Part shown: piece after piece, positions 53,653 through 64,000 of the stretch
How positions within the stretch are numbered: the first letter of the stretch is position 1
How the letters are laid out: each line of letters opens with the position of its first letter
NCBI GenBank assembly: GCA_002344355.1
Contig: DDTN01000014.1
Span: 124,001-188,000 of the forward strand
Source: Proteobacteria bacterium UBA2363
GTDB lineage: Bacteria > Pseudomonadota > Gammaproteobacteria > Xanthomonadales > UBA2363
Length of the DNA: 64,000 bases
Direction: 5' to 3'
Position numbers and translations under genes: made by a program
Notes under the pieces: generated by a model
Database searches by the model: none
Told to the model about the DNA's origin: nothing
Seen by the model: only the letters and a program-made list of their open reading frames with translations

Positions 53653-56306
53653 GCAGGCTCGCGCGCCTGCAGGCGCTGTTCCACCAGGCCGCCGACCTCG
53701 ACCCGGCGGCGCGCGACGCCTTCCTCGACCGGGCCTGTGCCGGCGAGCCGGAACTGCGCGCCGAACTCGAGGCCCTGCTGGCCAGCGACCAGGACGACGA
53801 CGGCGCCACGCTGGCGGCGCGCGTGGTGCCGGTCGCCGAGGCCCTGGTCGCGGGTGCCGGCCACGGCGCCCCCGGCCAGCAGGTCGGCGGCTACCGCCTG
53901 CTGCGGGAGGTCGGCAGCGGCGGCATGGGCACCGTGTTCCTGGCCGAGCGCGACGACCGCGAGTTCCACCACCAGGTGGCGATCAAGCTGGTGCGGGGCT
54001 TCCCGACCTCCGAGGTGCTCGAGCGCTTCCGCCGGGAGCGCGAGCTGCTGGCGACGCTGCGCCATCCCAACATCGCCCGGTTGTTCGACGGTGGCACGAC
54101 GCCGGCCGGGCAGCCCTGGCTGGCGATGGAGTACGTCGAGGGCGAACCGCTGGACGCCTGGATCGCGCGCCGCCACCCGCCCCTGCGTGAGCGCCTGCGC
54201 CTGTTCCAGGCGCTGTGCTCGGCGGTCCAGCATGCCCACCAGCAGCTCATCGTGCATCGCGACCTGAAGCCGGCCAACGTGCTGGTGCGCGGCGACGGCT
54301 CGCCGGTGCTGCTCGACTTCGGGATCGGCAAGCTGCTCGACGGCGGCACCGACGGCGCCGAACAGACCCGTCTGCAGGCGATGACGCCGGCCTACGCCAG
54401 TCCCGAGCAGTTGCGTGGCGAGCCGGCCACCACCCTGAGCGACGTGTTCGGCCTGGGCCTGGTGCTGTTCGAGCTGCTCACCGGCGTGCCGCTGCGCAAG
54501 CAGCAGGGCGACACCACCCGGCTGGCGCCCAGCCAGGTCGCCGCGGCCGGCGAGGACTGGCTGCGCGCCGACGCCCGCCTGCTGCGCGGCGACCTCGACA
54601 ACATCGTGCGCAAGGCGCTGCGCGAGGAACCGCAGCGGCGCTACGCCTCGGCCGCGGCGCTGGCCGCCGACATCGAGGCCTGGTTCGCCGGCCGGCCGGT
54701 CAGCGCGGCGCCGGACGCCTGGCACTACCGGCTGCGCAAGTTCGTCGCCCGCCACCCGGTGGCGCTCGGCGCCACCGCCGCCTGCGTGATGGCGCTGGCG
54801 GCGCTCTCGCTGCGCCTGGCCCAGGAGCGCGACCGCGCCGTGGCCGCCCAGGCCCAGGCCCGCCAGGAGGCGGAGGGCGCCAACCAGGCGGCCGGCTTCC
54901 TGGTCGACCTGTTCAAGCTGGCGGCGCCGGAGACCACCCGCGGCGAGGCCCTGACCGTACGCGACCTGGTCGAGCAGGCGCGCGGCCAGCTCGAGGCGCG
55001 CAGCTTCCCGCGGCCCGACGTCAAGGCGCGGCTGCAGGTGGCCCTGGGCGACATCAACACCAGCCTGGGTCTGCCCGGGCCGAGCGTCGAACTGCTGGAG
55101 GCGGCGGTCGCCAATGCCCGCAGCGCCGGCGACGCCGGCGACCCGCGCGTGCTGGTCGCGGCGCTGCGCCACCTGGCCCGCGCCTACGAGCTGGCCGGCC
55201 GCGACGGCGACGCGGTGCCGGCGGCGCGCGAGGCCCTGGCGGGGGCGCGCGCCACGCTGCCGCCCGGCGATCCGGAGATCGGCCACGTCCTGCAGATCCT
55301 GGGCGTCGCCCTCGAGGGCGTGGGCGATGCCGCCGGTGCGCGCGAATGCTTCGAGGAGGCGCGGGCGCTGTTCGCCGGGGCCGGCGACGGCCACCGGGCC
55401 GAACTTGCGGCCACCCTGCACAACCTGGGCTGGCTGGAGGGCCGCCACGGCGACCCGGCCCGGTCGAAGGCGCTGCTGGAGCAGTCCCTGGCGATCAAGC
55501 GCGAGGTCAACACCCTGGTCCATCCGTCGACCTTCAACACCCTTCAGCTGCTTGGCGCCAGCGCGGCGCGCGCCGGCGACCACGAGGCCGCGGCCGCGCG
55601 GCTGACCGAACTGCTGGCGGCGCAGCGGCAACTGTTGGGCGAGCCTTCGGTGCGGGTCGCCCAGACCCTCAACGAGCTGGCCTCCGCACGCCAGGACGGT
55701 GGCGACTTCGCGGCCGCGGAAGCGCACTACCGGGAGGCGCTGGCGCAGCGCCGGGCGCTGGCACCGGACGGCAGCGTCGACGAGGCCATCGTGCTGAACA
55801 ACCTGGCCAGCCTGCTCGAGGATGCCGGACGACTGGCGCAGGCCGAGGCGATGTCGCGTCGGGCGCTGGCGATGCGCATCGCGCATGGCGCCCAGGCCAT
55901 GGCGATCGCCCGCAACCGCCACAACCTGGCGCGCATCCTGCTGGCGGCGGGCCGCGCCGAGGCGGCAAGGCCGGAGGCGCAGGCCGCGGCGCAGGTGCGC
56001 GCGACCCTGCCAGACGACCACCCCGAGCGCCTGGACTCGGAGATCCTGCTGGCCCGACTCGACCTCGTCGGCGGCGATGCCGCGGCGGCGACGCGGCGCC
56101 TCGAGGCGGTGGCCGACCGGCAACCGCCGGCACCGGTCCGGGTCCGCCTCGCGCAGGCGCAGGCGGAGCTGGCGCTGCTGCGCAACGACCCCCGGGCGGC
56201 AGGCCAGGCCTGGGACGAGGCGCAGGCGCTGCTGGCGTCGCTGCTGCCGCCAGGTCACCCGCGCCTGGACCGGCTGGCGCAGGCGCGGGCGGCCGCCGGC
56301 CTGTGA
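53649..56306 (+). CDS. Ser/Thr protein kinase with transmembrane helix and TPR domain (module 3)
   Basis: This 885-residue protein starts at a GTG that overlaps the sigma stop. The kinase domain covers about 82-350, with Gly loop VGSGGMGTVFLAE, Lys113 (VAIK), HRDLKPAN (203-210) and DFG at 223-225. The activation segment MTPAYASPEQ has Ala where TPGYASPEQ is usual. A transmembrane helix lies at about 370-390, and a TPR-like region fills residues about 420-880 (for example EAIVLNNLASLLEDAGRLAQAEAMSRRALAMR). It resembles the other two kinases in every domain. A strong hairpin follows the stop, so the downstream adaptor gene may have its own promoter. Confidence 0.9.
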   Translation: MSRLARLQALFHQAADLDPAARDAFLDRACAGEPELRAELEALLASDQDDDGATLAARVVPVAEALVAGAGHGAPGQQVGGYRLLREVGSGGMGTVFLAERDDREFHHQVAIKLVRGFPTSEVLERFRRERELLATLRHPNIARLFDGGTTPAGQPWLAMEYVEGEPLDAWIARRHPPLRERLRLFQALCSAVQHAHQQLIVHRDLKPANVLVRGDGSPVLLDFGIGKLLDGGTDGAEQTRLQAMTPAYASPEQLRGEPATTLSDVFGLGLVLFELLTGVPLRKQQGDTTRLAPSQVAAAGEDWLRADARLLRGDLDNIVRKALREEPQRRYASAAALAADIEAWFAGRPVSAAPDAWHYRLRKFVARHPVALGATAACVMALAALSLRLAQERDRAVAAQAQARQEAEGANQAAGFLVDLFKLAAPETTRGEALTVRDLVEQARGQLEARSFPRPDVKARLQVALGDINTSLGLPGPSVELLEAAVANARSAGDAGDPRVLVAALRHLARAYELAGRDGDAVPAAREALAGARATLPPGDPEIGHVLQILGVALEGVGDAAGARECFEEARALFAGAGDGHRAELAATLHNLGWLEGRHGDPARSKALLEQSLAIKREVNTLVHPSTFNTLQLLGASAARAGDHEAAAARLTELLAAQRQLLGEPSVRVAQTLNELASARQDGGDFAAAEAHYREALAQRRALAPDGSVDEAIVLNNLASLLEDAGRLAQAEAMSRRALAMRIAHGAQAMAIARNRHNLARILLAAGRAEAARPEAQAAAQVRATLPDDHPERLDSEILLARLDLVGGDAAAATRRLEAVADRQPPAPVRVRLAQAQAELALLRNDPRAAGQAWDEAQALLASLLPPGHPRLDRLAQARAAAGL

Positions 56307-56312
56307 ACCGGG

Positions 56313-56338
56313 GCCGCCGTCCGGTTCCGGACGGCGGC
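56313..56338 (+). terminator. strong hairpin after kinase 3
   Basis: GCCGCCGTCCGG (56313-56324) is perfectly complementary to CCGGACGGCGGC (56327-56338) with only TT between, so about 11 pairs can form with a four-base loop. It begins six bases after the kinase stop. No U-run follows, so it may be a Rho-assisted end or RNA stabiliser. Confidence 0.5.
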
Positions 56339-56445
56339 GTCCGCCGGCATCGCCGGTTGCCCGGCGCCGGCGCCGGGGCTGCTCGCGCAAACGTCTGAGC
56401 GGAAAGGAGGAATGCGATTGGCACGGCGCCTGCTTGACGGCTGCC

Positions 56446-57696
56446 ATGGATATCCAGCGCAACGACCTCAAGCTCCGCAAGCGCCGCCGCCGGATCGTCG
56501 GCGGCGCACTCGCCCTGGCCGCGCTCGGCGGCCTGGCACTGCTGGTGGCGCGTCTCGAGCCGGCCGCGCCGCGCGTCGATCGCGGCACGGTGTGGACCGA
56601 CACCGTCAAGCGCGGCGAGATGCTGCGCGAGGTGCGCGGCCCCGGCACCCTGGTGCCGAAGGCGATCCGCTGGATCGCCGCCGAGACCGATGGCCGGGTC
56701 GAGCGCATCGTGGTCAAGCCCGGCGCCGTGGTCGAGCCGGACACGGTGATCCTGGAGCTCTCCAACCCGGTGCTCGACGACCAGCTCGCCGCCGCGGAGT
56801 CGGAGCTGGTCTCCGCGCAGGCCAGCTACGTCGCCCGCGAGACCGAGCTGGAAAGCCAGGTGCTGGACCAGCGCGCGCGCCTGGCCGGCTTCGAGGCAGA
56901 GCACGAGGGCGCCCGCCTGCAGGCCGAGGCCGAGCGGGAGCTGTCCGAGCGCGGCATCATCTCGGCCATCCAGTACCGGCGCAGCCAGCTCAGCGCCGAC
57001 AGCCTGGGGGTGCGCGTCGACATGGAGCGCGAGCGCCTGGACAACAGCCGGCGCAACATCGCCAAGCAGCTCGAGGCCGAACGCGCCCGCATCGACCAGC
57101 TGGCCCGCACCCGCGACCTGCGCCAGCGCCAGGCCGATGCCCTCCAGGTGCGCGCCGGCATCGCCGGCGTGCTGCAGCAGGTGCCCGTCCAGGAAGGCCA
57201 GCAGGTGATCGCCGGCGGCAACCTGGCGCGCGTCGCGCGGCCGGACGAGCTGATGGCCGAGCTGCGCATCGCCGAGACCCAGGCCAAGGACATCGTGCTG
57301 GGCCAGCCGGTCCGGGTCGACACCCGCAACGGCATCGTCGCCGGCCAGGTGCTGCGCATCGATCCGGCGGTGCAGAACGGCACCGTCCAGGTCGACGTCG
57401 AGCTGACCGGCGCGCTGCCCGCCGGCGCCCGCCCCGACCTGTCGGTCGACGGCACCATCGAGATCGAGCGCCTGCCCGACGTGCTGCACGTCGGCCGCCC
57501 CGCCTTCGGCCAGCCCGGCGGCCAGACCACCCTGTTCCGCCTCAACGGCGACGGCAGCGCCCTGCGCGTGCCGGTGCGGCTGGGCCGCGCCTCGGTGAAC
57601 CTGGTCGAGGTCGAGCAGGGCCTGGCCGAGGGCGACGTGGTGATCCTGTCGGACACCTCGGCGTGGGACCAGCATGACCGGATACGGATCGATTGA
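56446..57696 (+). CDS. MacA/HlyD-type periplasmic adaptor subunit
   Basis: This 416-residue membrane-fusion protein has one N-terminal transmembrane helix (residues about 17-36, after a basic RKRRRR). A lipoyl-like half (GPGTLVPKAIRWIAAETDGRVERIVVKPGAVVEPD) is split by a long coiled-coil hairpin (residues about 105-230, rich in Glu/Arg/Ala/Gln), then the second lipoyl half and beta-barrel (QQVPVQEGQQVIAGGNLARVA). It would connect the ABC permeases downstream to an outer-membrane channel, which is not encoded here. The ATG at 56446 begins just before the basic anchor, and an upstream reading of the frame overlaps the kinase. It is followed by a repeat element before the ATPase gene. Confidence 0.85.
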   Translation: MDIQRNDLKLRKRRRRIVGGALALAALGGLALLVARLEPAAPRVDRGTVWTDTVKRGEMLREVRGPGTLVPKAIRWIAAETDGRVERIVVKPGAVVEPDTVILELSNPVLDDQLAAAESELVSAQASYVARETELESQVLDQRARLAGFEAEHEGARLQAEAERELSERGIISAIQYRRSQLSADSLGVRVDMERERLDNSRRNIAKQLEAERARIDQLARTRDLRQRQADALQVRAGIAGVLQQVPVQEGQQVIAGGNLARVARPDELMAELRIAETQAKDIVLGQPVRVDTRNGIVAGQVLRIDPAVQNGTVQVDVELTGALPAGARPDLSVDGTIEIERLPDVLHVGRPAFGQPGGQTTLFRLNGDGSALRVPVRLGRASVNLVEVEQGLAEGDVVILSDTSAWDQHDRIRID

Positions 57697-57871
57697 GGGC
57701 CGGGACCCGGGACAAGGACAGGAGCGCGATTCTCATGGAGGCGAGGGCGTTGAGAGTACCCATCCGATGGTCGGCGCCATGGCAACGAACTGACGGCAAT
57801 CAAGGATTCCGGGGCCCGATCGTCGGGTGCCGGACGCGAGCACTGACCCTTTGCACAGAAGGAACCGCGAC

Positions 57872-58714
<843 letters not shown>

Positions 58715-58775
58715 ACGGTCTTCGGCCGGCACCCGGGGAGCCGCGTCGGCGCACCGTCCGATGGAGATGACGAAG

Positions 58776-61211
58776 ATGAACACCAGGTTCCTGCAGGATG
58801 TCCGCATTGCCGCCCGCTGTCTGCGCGCCGCGCCGGGGTTCTTCCTGGCCGCGGTGGCGACCCTGGCCCTGGGCGTCGGCGCGGTGGCGTCGATATTCAC
58901 CGTCTACGACGCGGTGTTCCTCAAGCCACTGCCGTTCAAGGACGTCGATCGCATCGTGCGCGTGCTGCGCGACCAGCCCCCGGTGTCGGCCAGCCCGGTG
59001 TCGCCACCCGTTCTGCGTGAATGGCAGGAGCGCAGCGCCGGCAGCTTCGAGGCCTTCGGCGCCTACGAGCCGCAGACCGTCAGCCTGACCGGTGCCGGCG
59101 AGGCCATGCGCCTCAACGCCTATGCGGTCACGCCCGGCTACTGGCAGGTGTTCGGCCAGCCGATCGCGCTCGGCCGTGCCTTCGGCGACCAGGAAGAGAT
59201 GGCCGGCGAGCGCGTCGTGGTGATCGGCGAGGCCCTGTGGCGCGACCGTTTTGCGGGTGCGCGCGATGTGATCGGCCGCGACCTCCAGATCAACGGCGAG
59301 AACTGGCAGGTGATCGGCGTGGCCGAGAGGGGCTTCCGCTACCCTGCCGATGCCCAGCTATGGATGCCGGCCTTCCTGCCCGCACGCACTGCCGGCCGCG
59401 GCAGCAACTCGCTGGCGCCGGTCGCGCGCCTGGCCGACGGCGTCGGCATCGACCAGGCGCAGGCCGCCTTGGCCGGGGTCACCGCCTGGCAGGCGGAGAG
59501 TTTCCCGGACAACCACGCCGGCCTGAGCGCTCGCGTGGCGCCTTTGCGGGAGCTGGTCGGATCGCGCCTCCGCTCGCCGATGGCGATGCTTCTGACGACC
59601 GCCGGCCTGGTGTTGCTGATCGCCTGCGCCAACCTCGCGAACCTGATGCTGGCGCGCGGCCAGTCGCGCGCACAGGAGCTGGCCATCCGCCGCGCGCTGG
59701 GTGCCGGCGCAGGTCGTCTGGTCGGGCAGGTGCTGGCGGAATCCCTGTTGATTGCGCTGGCCGCCGCCGCGGTCGCGCTGCTGCTGATTCCGACGATGGT
59801 GAACGGACTGCTGGCGATGGCCCCCGGGCTGTTGCCGGGGTTTCACGCGCCGGCGATCGACGTGCGGGTCGTCGTCGCCACCGGCGCGCTCGCGCTCTCG
59901 ACGCTGCTCCTGTTCGGCCTGTGGCCGGCCCGACGGGCGGCCAGGATCGATCCGCTGCGTGCCATGCAGGGCGCCTCGCGCAGCCAGACCGGCAGCCGGG
60001 CCCAGGCGCGCGCCCGCTCGCTGCTGGTATCGGCGGAGATCGCGCTGGCGATGGCGTTGCTGGTCGGCGCGGGATTGATGATCGACAGCCTTCGCCGGCT
60101 GGGCGAAGTCGAGTCGGGGATCGCGGACGCGGGCAGCATTCTCACCGTCCGGCTCTCCCTGCCTGCACCGGTGATGCAGCCCGGGGAGGAGTTCTCGGCC
60201 TGGTACGCGCGCAGCAGAGCGGTGGTTGCGCCACGCCTGGACCAGCTGGCTGCCCGGCTGGGTGCCCTGCCGGGGGTGCAGTCGATCGCCATCAGCGAGG
60301 CTCTGCCGGCCTCCGGGCAATCCAACTGGAACGGCGACTTCAGCATCCCCGGACGCGAGTTGCCGGAACGGCGTCTGGTCGAGTTCCGCTTCGTCAACCC
60401 GGACTACTTCGCCACCTTCGGCATTCCGCTGGTCGCCGGCCGGACGTTCGGCCCGGACGACGGCGAGCAGTCGCTGTTCCCGACCCAGGCGCTGGTGAAC
60501 CAGGCCTTCGTGGACCAGTATCTGGGCGGTGGCGACGCGATCGGCGTCCAGGTGTCGACGTTCGACGGCAGCGAGAAGACCATCGTCGGCGTGGTCGGCA
60601 ACGTGCGCCAGCGTGGACTGGACCAACCGGTCGCCGCCGAAATCTACTTCCCCGTGCGCACGGCGCCGGTTGGCGAGCCGGCCGTCGCCCTGAAGACCGG
60701 CGGGGACGCCCTGGCGCTGGCCGACACGGTCCGGCAGGCGCTGGCGGAAGTCGCGGCCGACATGCCCGTTTACGCCATCCGAACGATGGACGCGGTGACC
60801 GCCGAGACCACCGGCTTGCGCCGCTTCAACATGAGCCTGATGACCGTGTTCGCCGCGGTCGCGTTGCTGCTGGCGGCGATCGGCCTGTATGGCGTGATCG
60901 CCTGGTCGGTCGGCATGCGACGGGCGGAGATCGGCATCCGCCAGTCCCTGGGTGCGATGGCACGGGACATCCATCGCCTCGTGCTGGGCGACGGACTGCG
61001 CATGATCGTCCCCGGCCTGGCGATCGGCACATTGGCCGCACTGGCGCTGGGGCGTGCCGTGGCTTCGCAGCTGTACGGGGTCGGCGCCGCCGATCCGGCG
61101 GTGATCGGCGCGGCCGCGGGCATTCTGGTGGCGGTTGCCCTTGCGGCCAGCCTGGTTCCCGCGTTGCAGGCTTCCCGCGCATCGCCGATCGACGCCTTGC
61201 GCGCGAACTGA
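58776..61211 (+). CDS. MacB/FtsX-family ABC permease (ADOP type), first copy
   Basis: This 811-residue permease has eight transmembrane helices arranged as two FtsX halves. A first helix near residues 15-40 (FFLAAVATLALGVGAVASIFTVYDAVFLKPLPF) is followed by a MacB periplasmic core domain, three helices with LLIACANLANLMLARGQSRAQELAIRRALGAG, and then a second periplasmic domain and three helices ending PALQASRASPIDALRAN. This doubled form is typical of the 800-residue ADOP permeases. Starts at 58761 or 58767 are also possible; 58776 has a GGAG upstream and begins directly before the conserved RFLQDVRIAAR. It is followed by a paralogue 25 bases later. Confidence 0.88.
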   Translation: MNTRFLQDVRIAARCLRAAPGFFLAAVATLALGVGAVASIFTVYDAVFLKPLPFKDVDRIVRVLRDQPPVSASPVSPPVLREWQERSAGSFEAFGAYEPQTVSLTGAGEAMRLNAYAVTPGYWQVFGQPIALGRAFGDQEEMAGERVVVIGEALWRDRFAGARDVIGRDLQINGENWQVIGVAERGFRYPADAQLWMPAFLPARTAGRGSNSLAPVARLADGVGIDQAQAALAGVTAWQAESFPDNHAGLSARVAPLRELVGSRLRSPMAMLLTTAGLVLLIACANLANLMLARGQSRAQELAIRRALGAGAGRLVGQVLAESLLIALAAAAVALLLIPTMVNGLLAMAPGLLPGFHAPAIDVRVVVATGALALSTLLLFGLWPARRAARIDPLRAMQGASRSQTGSRAQARARSLLVSAEIALAMALLVGAGLMIDSLRRLGEVESGIADAGSILTVRLSLPAPVMQPGEEFSAWYARSRAVVAPRLDQLAARLGALPGVQSIAISEALPASGQSNWNGDFSIPGRELPERRLVEFRFVNPDYFATFGIPLVAGRTFGPDDGEQSLFPTQALVNQAFVDQYLGGGDAIGVQVSTFDGSEKTIVGVVGNVRQRGLDQPVAAEIYFPVRTAPVGEPAVALKTGGDALALADTVRQALAEVAADMPVYAIRTMDAVTAETTGLRRFNMSLMTVFAAVALLLAAIGLYGVIAWSVGMRRAEIGIRQSLGAMARDIHRLVLGDGLRMIVPGLAIGTLAALALGRAVASQLYGVGAADPAVIGAAAGILVAVALAASLVPALQASRASPIDALRAN

Positions 61212-61236
61212 CCGTCGACCCCGGAGGAATGCGACC

Positions 61237-63720
<2,484 letters not shown>

Positions 63721-63964
63721 GGGGGAGCCGGGACCCGGGACCCGGGACCCGGGACTCGGGAGTCGGGACTCGGGAGTCGGGAGTCGGGAGTCGGAGTCCG
63801 CGACTCGCGGCTCGGGGCTCTTGTCCCGGGTCCCGGGTCCCGTCCTGTAGCCCGGCCCATCCGCCCCGCCCCGGAGTTCCTGATGGCGTGTTTTCCGCGG
63901 ATTCTGCGCTGGGAGCATCGGAGCCCGACATGGGCGACCCGATCCCCTCCCAGGAGTCCACGTA
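63721..63964. repeat. GGGACCC/GGGACTC tandem and inverted repeat region
   Basis: Starting just after the permease stop, units of GGGACCC (63729-63752) pass into GGGACTCGGGAGTC units (to about 63795) and end with TGTCCCGGGTCCCGGGTCCCG (63822-63842). The outer arms are exact inverted copies over 20 bases (63728-63747 with 63823-63842), so a long hairpin can form around about 75 bases. The same units occur at 57701-57962. The remaining bases to 63964 carry no recognised gene. Confidence 0.7.
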
Positions 63965-64000
63965 ATGTCCCAGCAAGTTCTTCGAGCCCGCCGTGCCTCG
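63965..64000 (+). CDS. start of a gene cut by the right window edge
   Basis: An AGGAG site lies nine bases before an ATG, and the frame opens MSQQVLRARRAS and runs off the window. Twelve codons are too few to identify a product. It follows the permeases on the same strand and may belong to the same group. Confidence 0.35.
   Translation, partial: MSQQVLRARRAS

Overview
The window is very GC-rich, densely coded chromosomal DNA. Its gene content fits a gammaproteobacterium of the Xanthomonadales/Lysobacterales type. That placement is an inference from three things: CopL-CopA style copper genes, secreted proteins ending in an I/V-F-x-x-(G/D)-F-E type tail, and several ECF-sigma/serine-threonine-kinase pairs. 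I saw no tRNA, rRNA, CRISPR array, insertion sequence or phage gene.

Bases 1-18,900 are a copper resistance and efflux island. At the left edge lies a c-type cytochrome gene that runs off the window and appears frameshifted. A rightward operon follows: a small secreted protein, a TolC-type outer-membrane factor, a CusB adaptor with a fused CusF-like domain, and a CusA pump. All the remaining island genes point left. They are a CopB-type ATPase, a His-rich NTF2-like secreted protein, a DUF411 protein, copD, copC, cueR, a CopA-type Cu(I) ATPase behind a clear CueR operator, a multicopper oxidase, a second TolC-type lipoprotein and a copL-like gene. Together they sense Cu(I), pump it from the cytoplasm, oxidise it in the periplasm and expel it across the outer membrane.

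Bases 19,000-33,100 are mostly housekeeping: an LtaS/MdoB-like phosphotransferase, phosphoglycerate kinase, a lipoprotein, TlpA, DsbD with a doubled alpha domain, CutA, and groES-groEL under a CIRCE operator. Among them sits a 1386-residue secreted beta-propeller/di-haem cytochrome protein that has a probable CRP/Clp site upstream.

Bases 33,300-46,700 hold secreted and signalling genes: a delta-60-repeat beta-propeller protein, a lytic transglycosylase, two ECF sigma factor plus Ser/Thr-kinase-TPR modules, a beta-helix surface protein and a short orphan C-terminal fragment. Bases 46,800-53,000 hold an FdhF/YdeP-like molybdoenzyme with FdhD, a subclass B3 metallo-beta-lactamase, an amidohydrolase and an HMCES/YedK protein. 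Bases 53,100-64,000 hold a third sigma-kinase module followed by a MacA-like adaptor, an ABC ATPase and two MacB/FtsX-type permeases. A GGGACCC-type repeat occurs twice there, and one copy extends into the ATPase reading frame.

The most unusual elements are the three sigma/kinase modules, in which a threonine takes the place of the usual acidic residue of sigma region 2.2; the sugar-binding-like domain inserted in a cytochrome domain; the doubled DsbD alpha domain; and the repeat that has become coding sequence.
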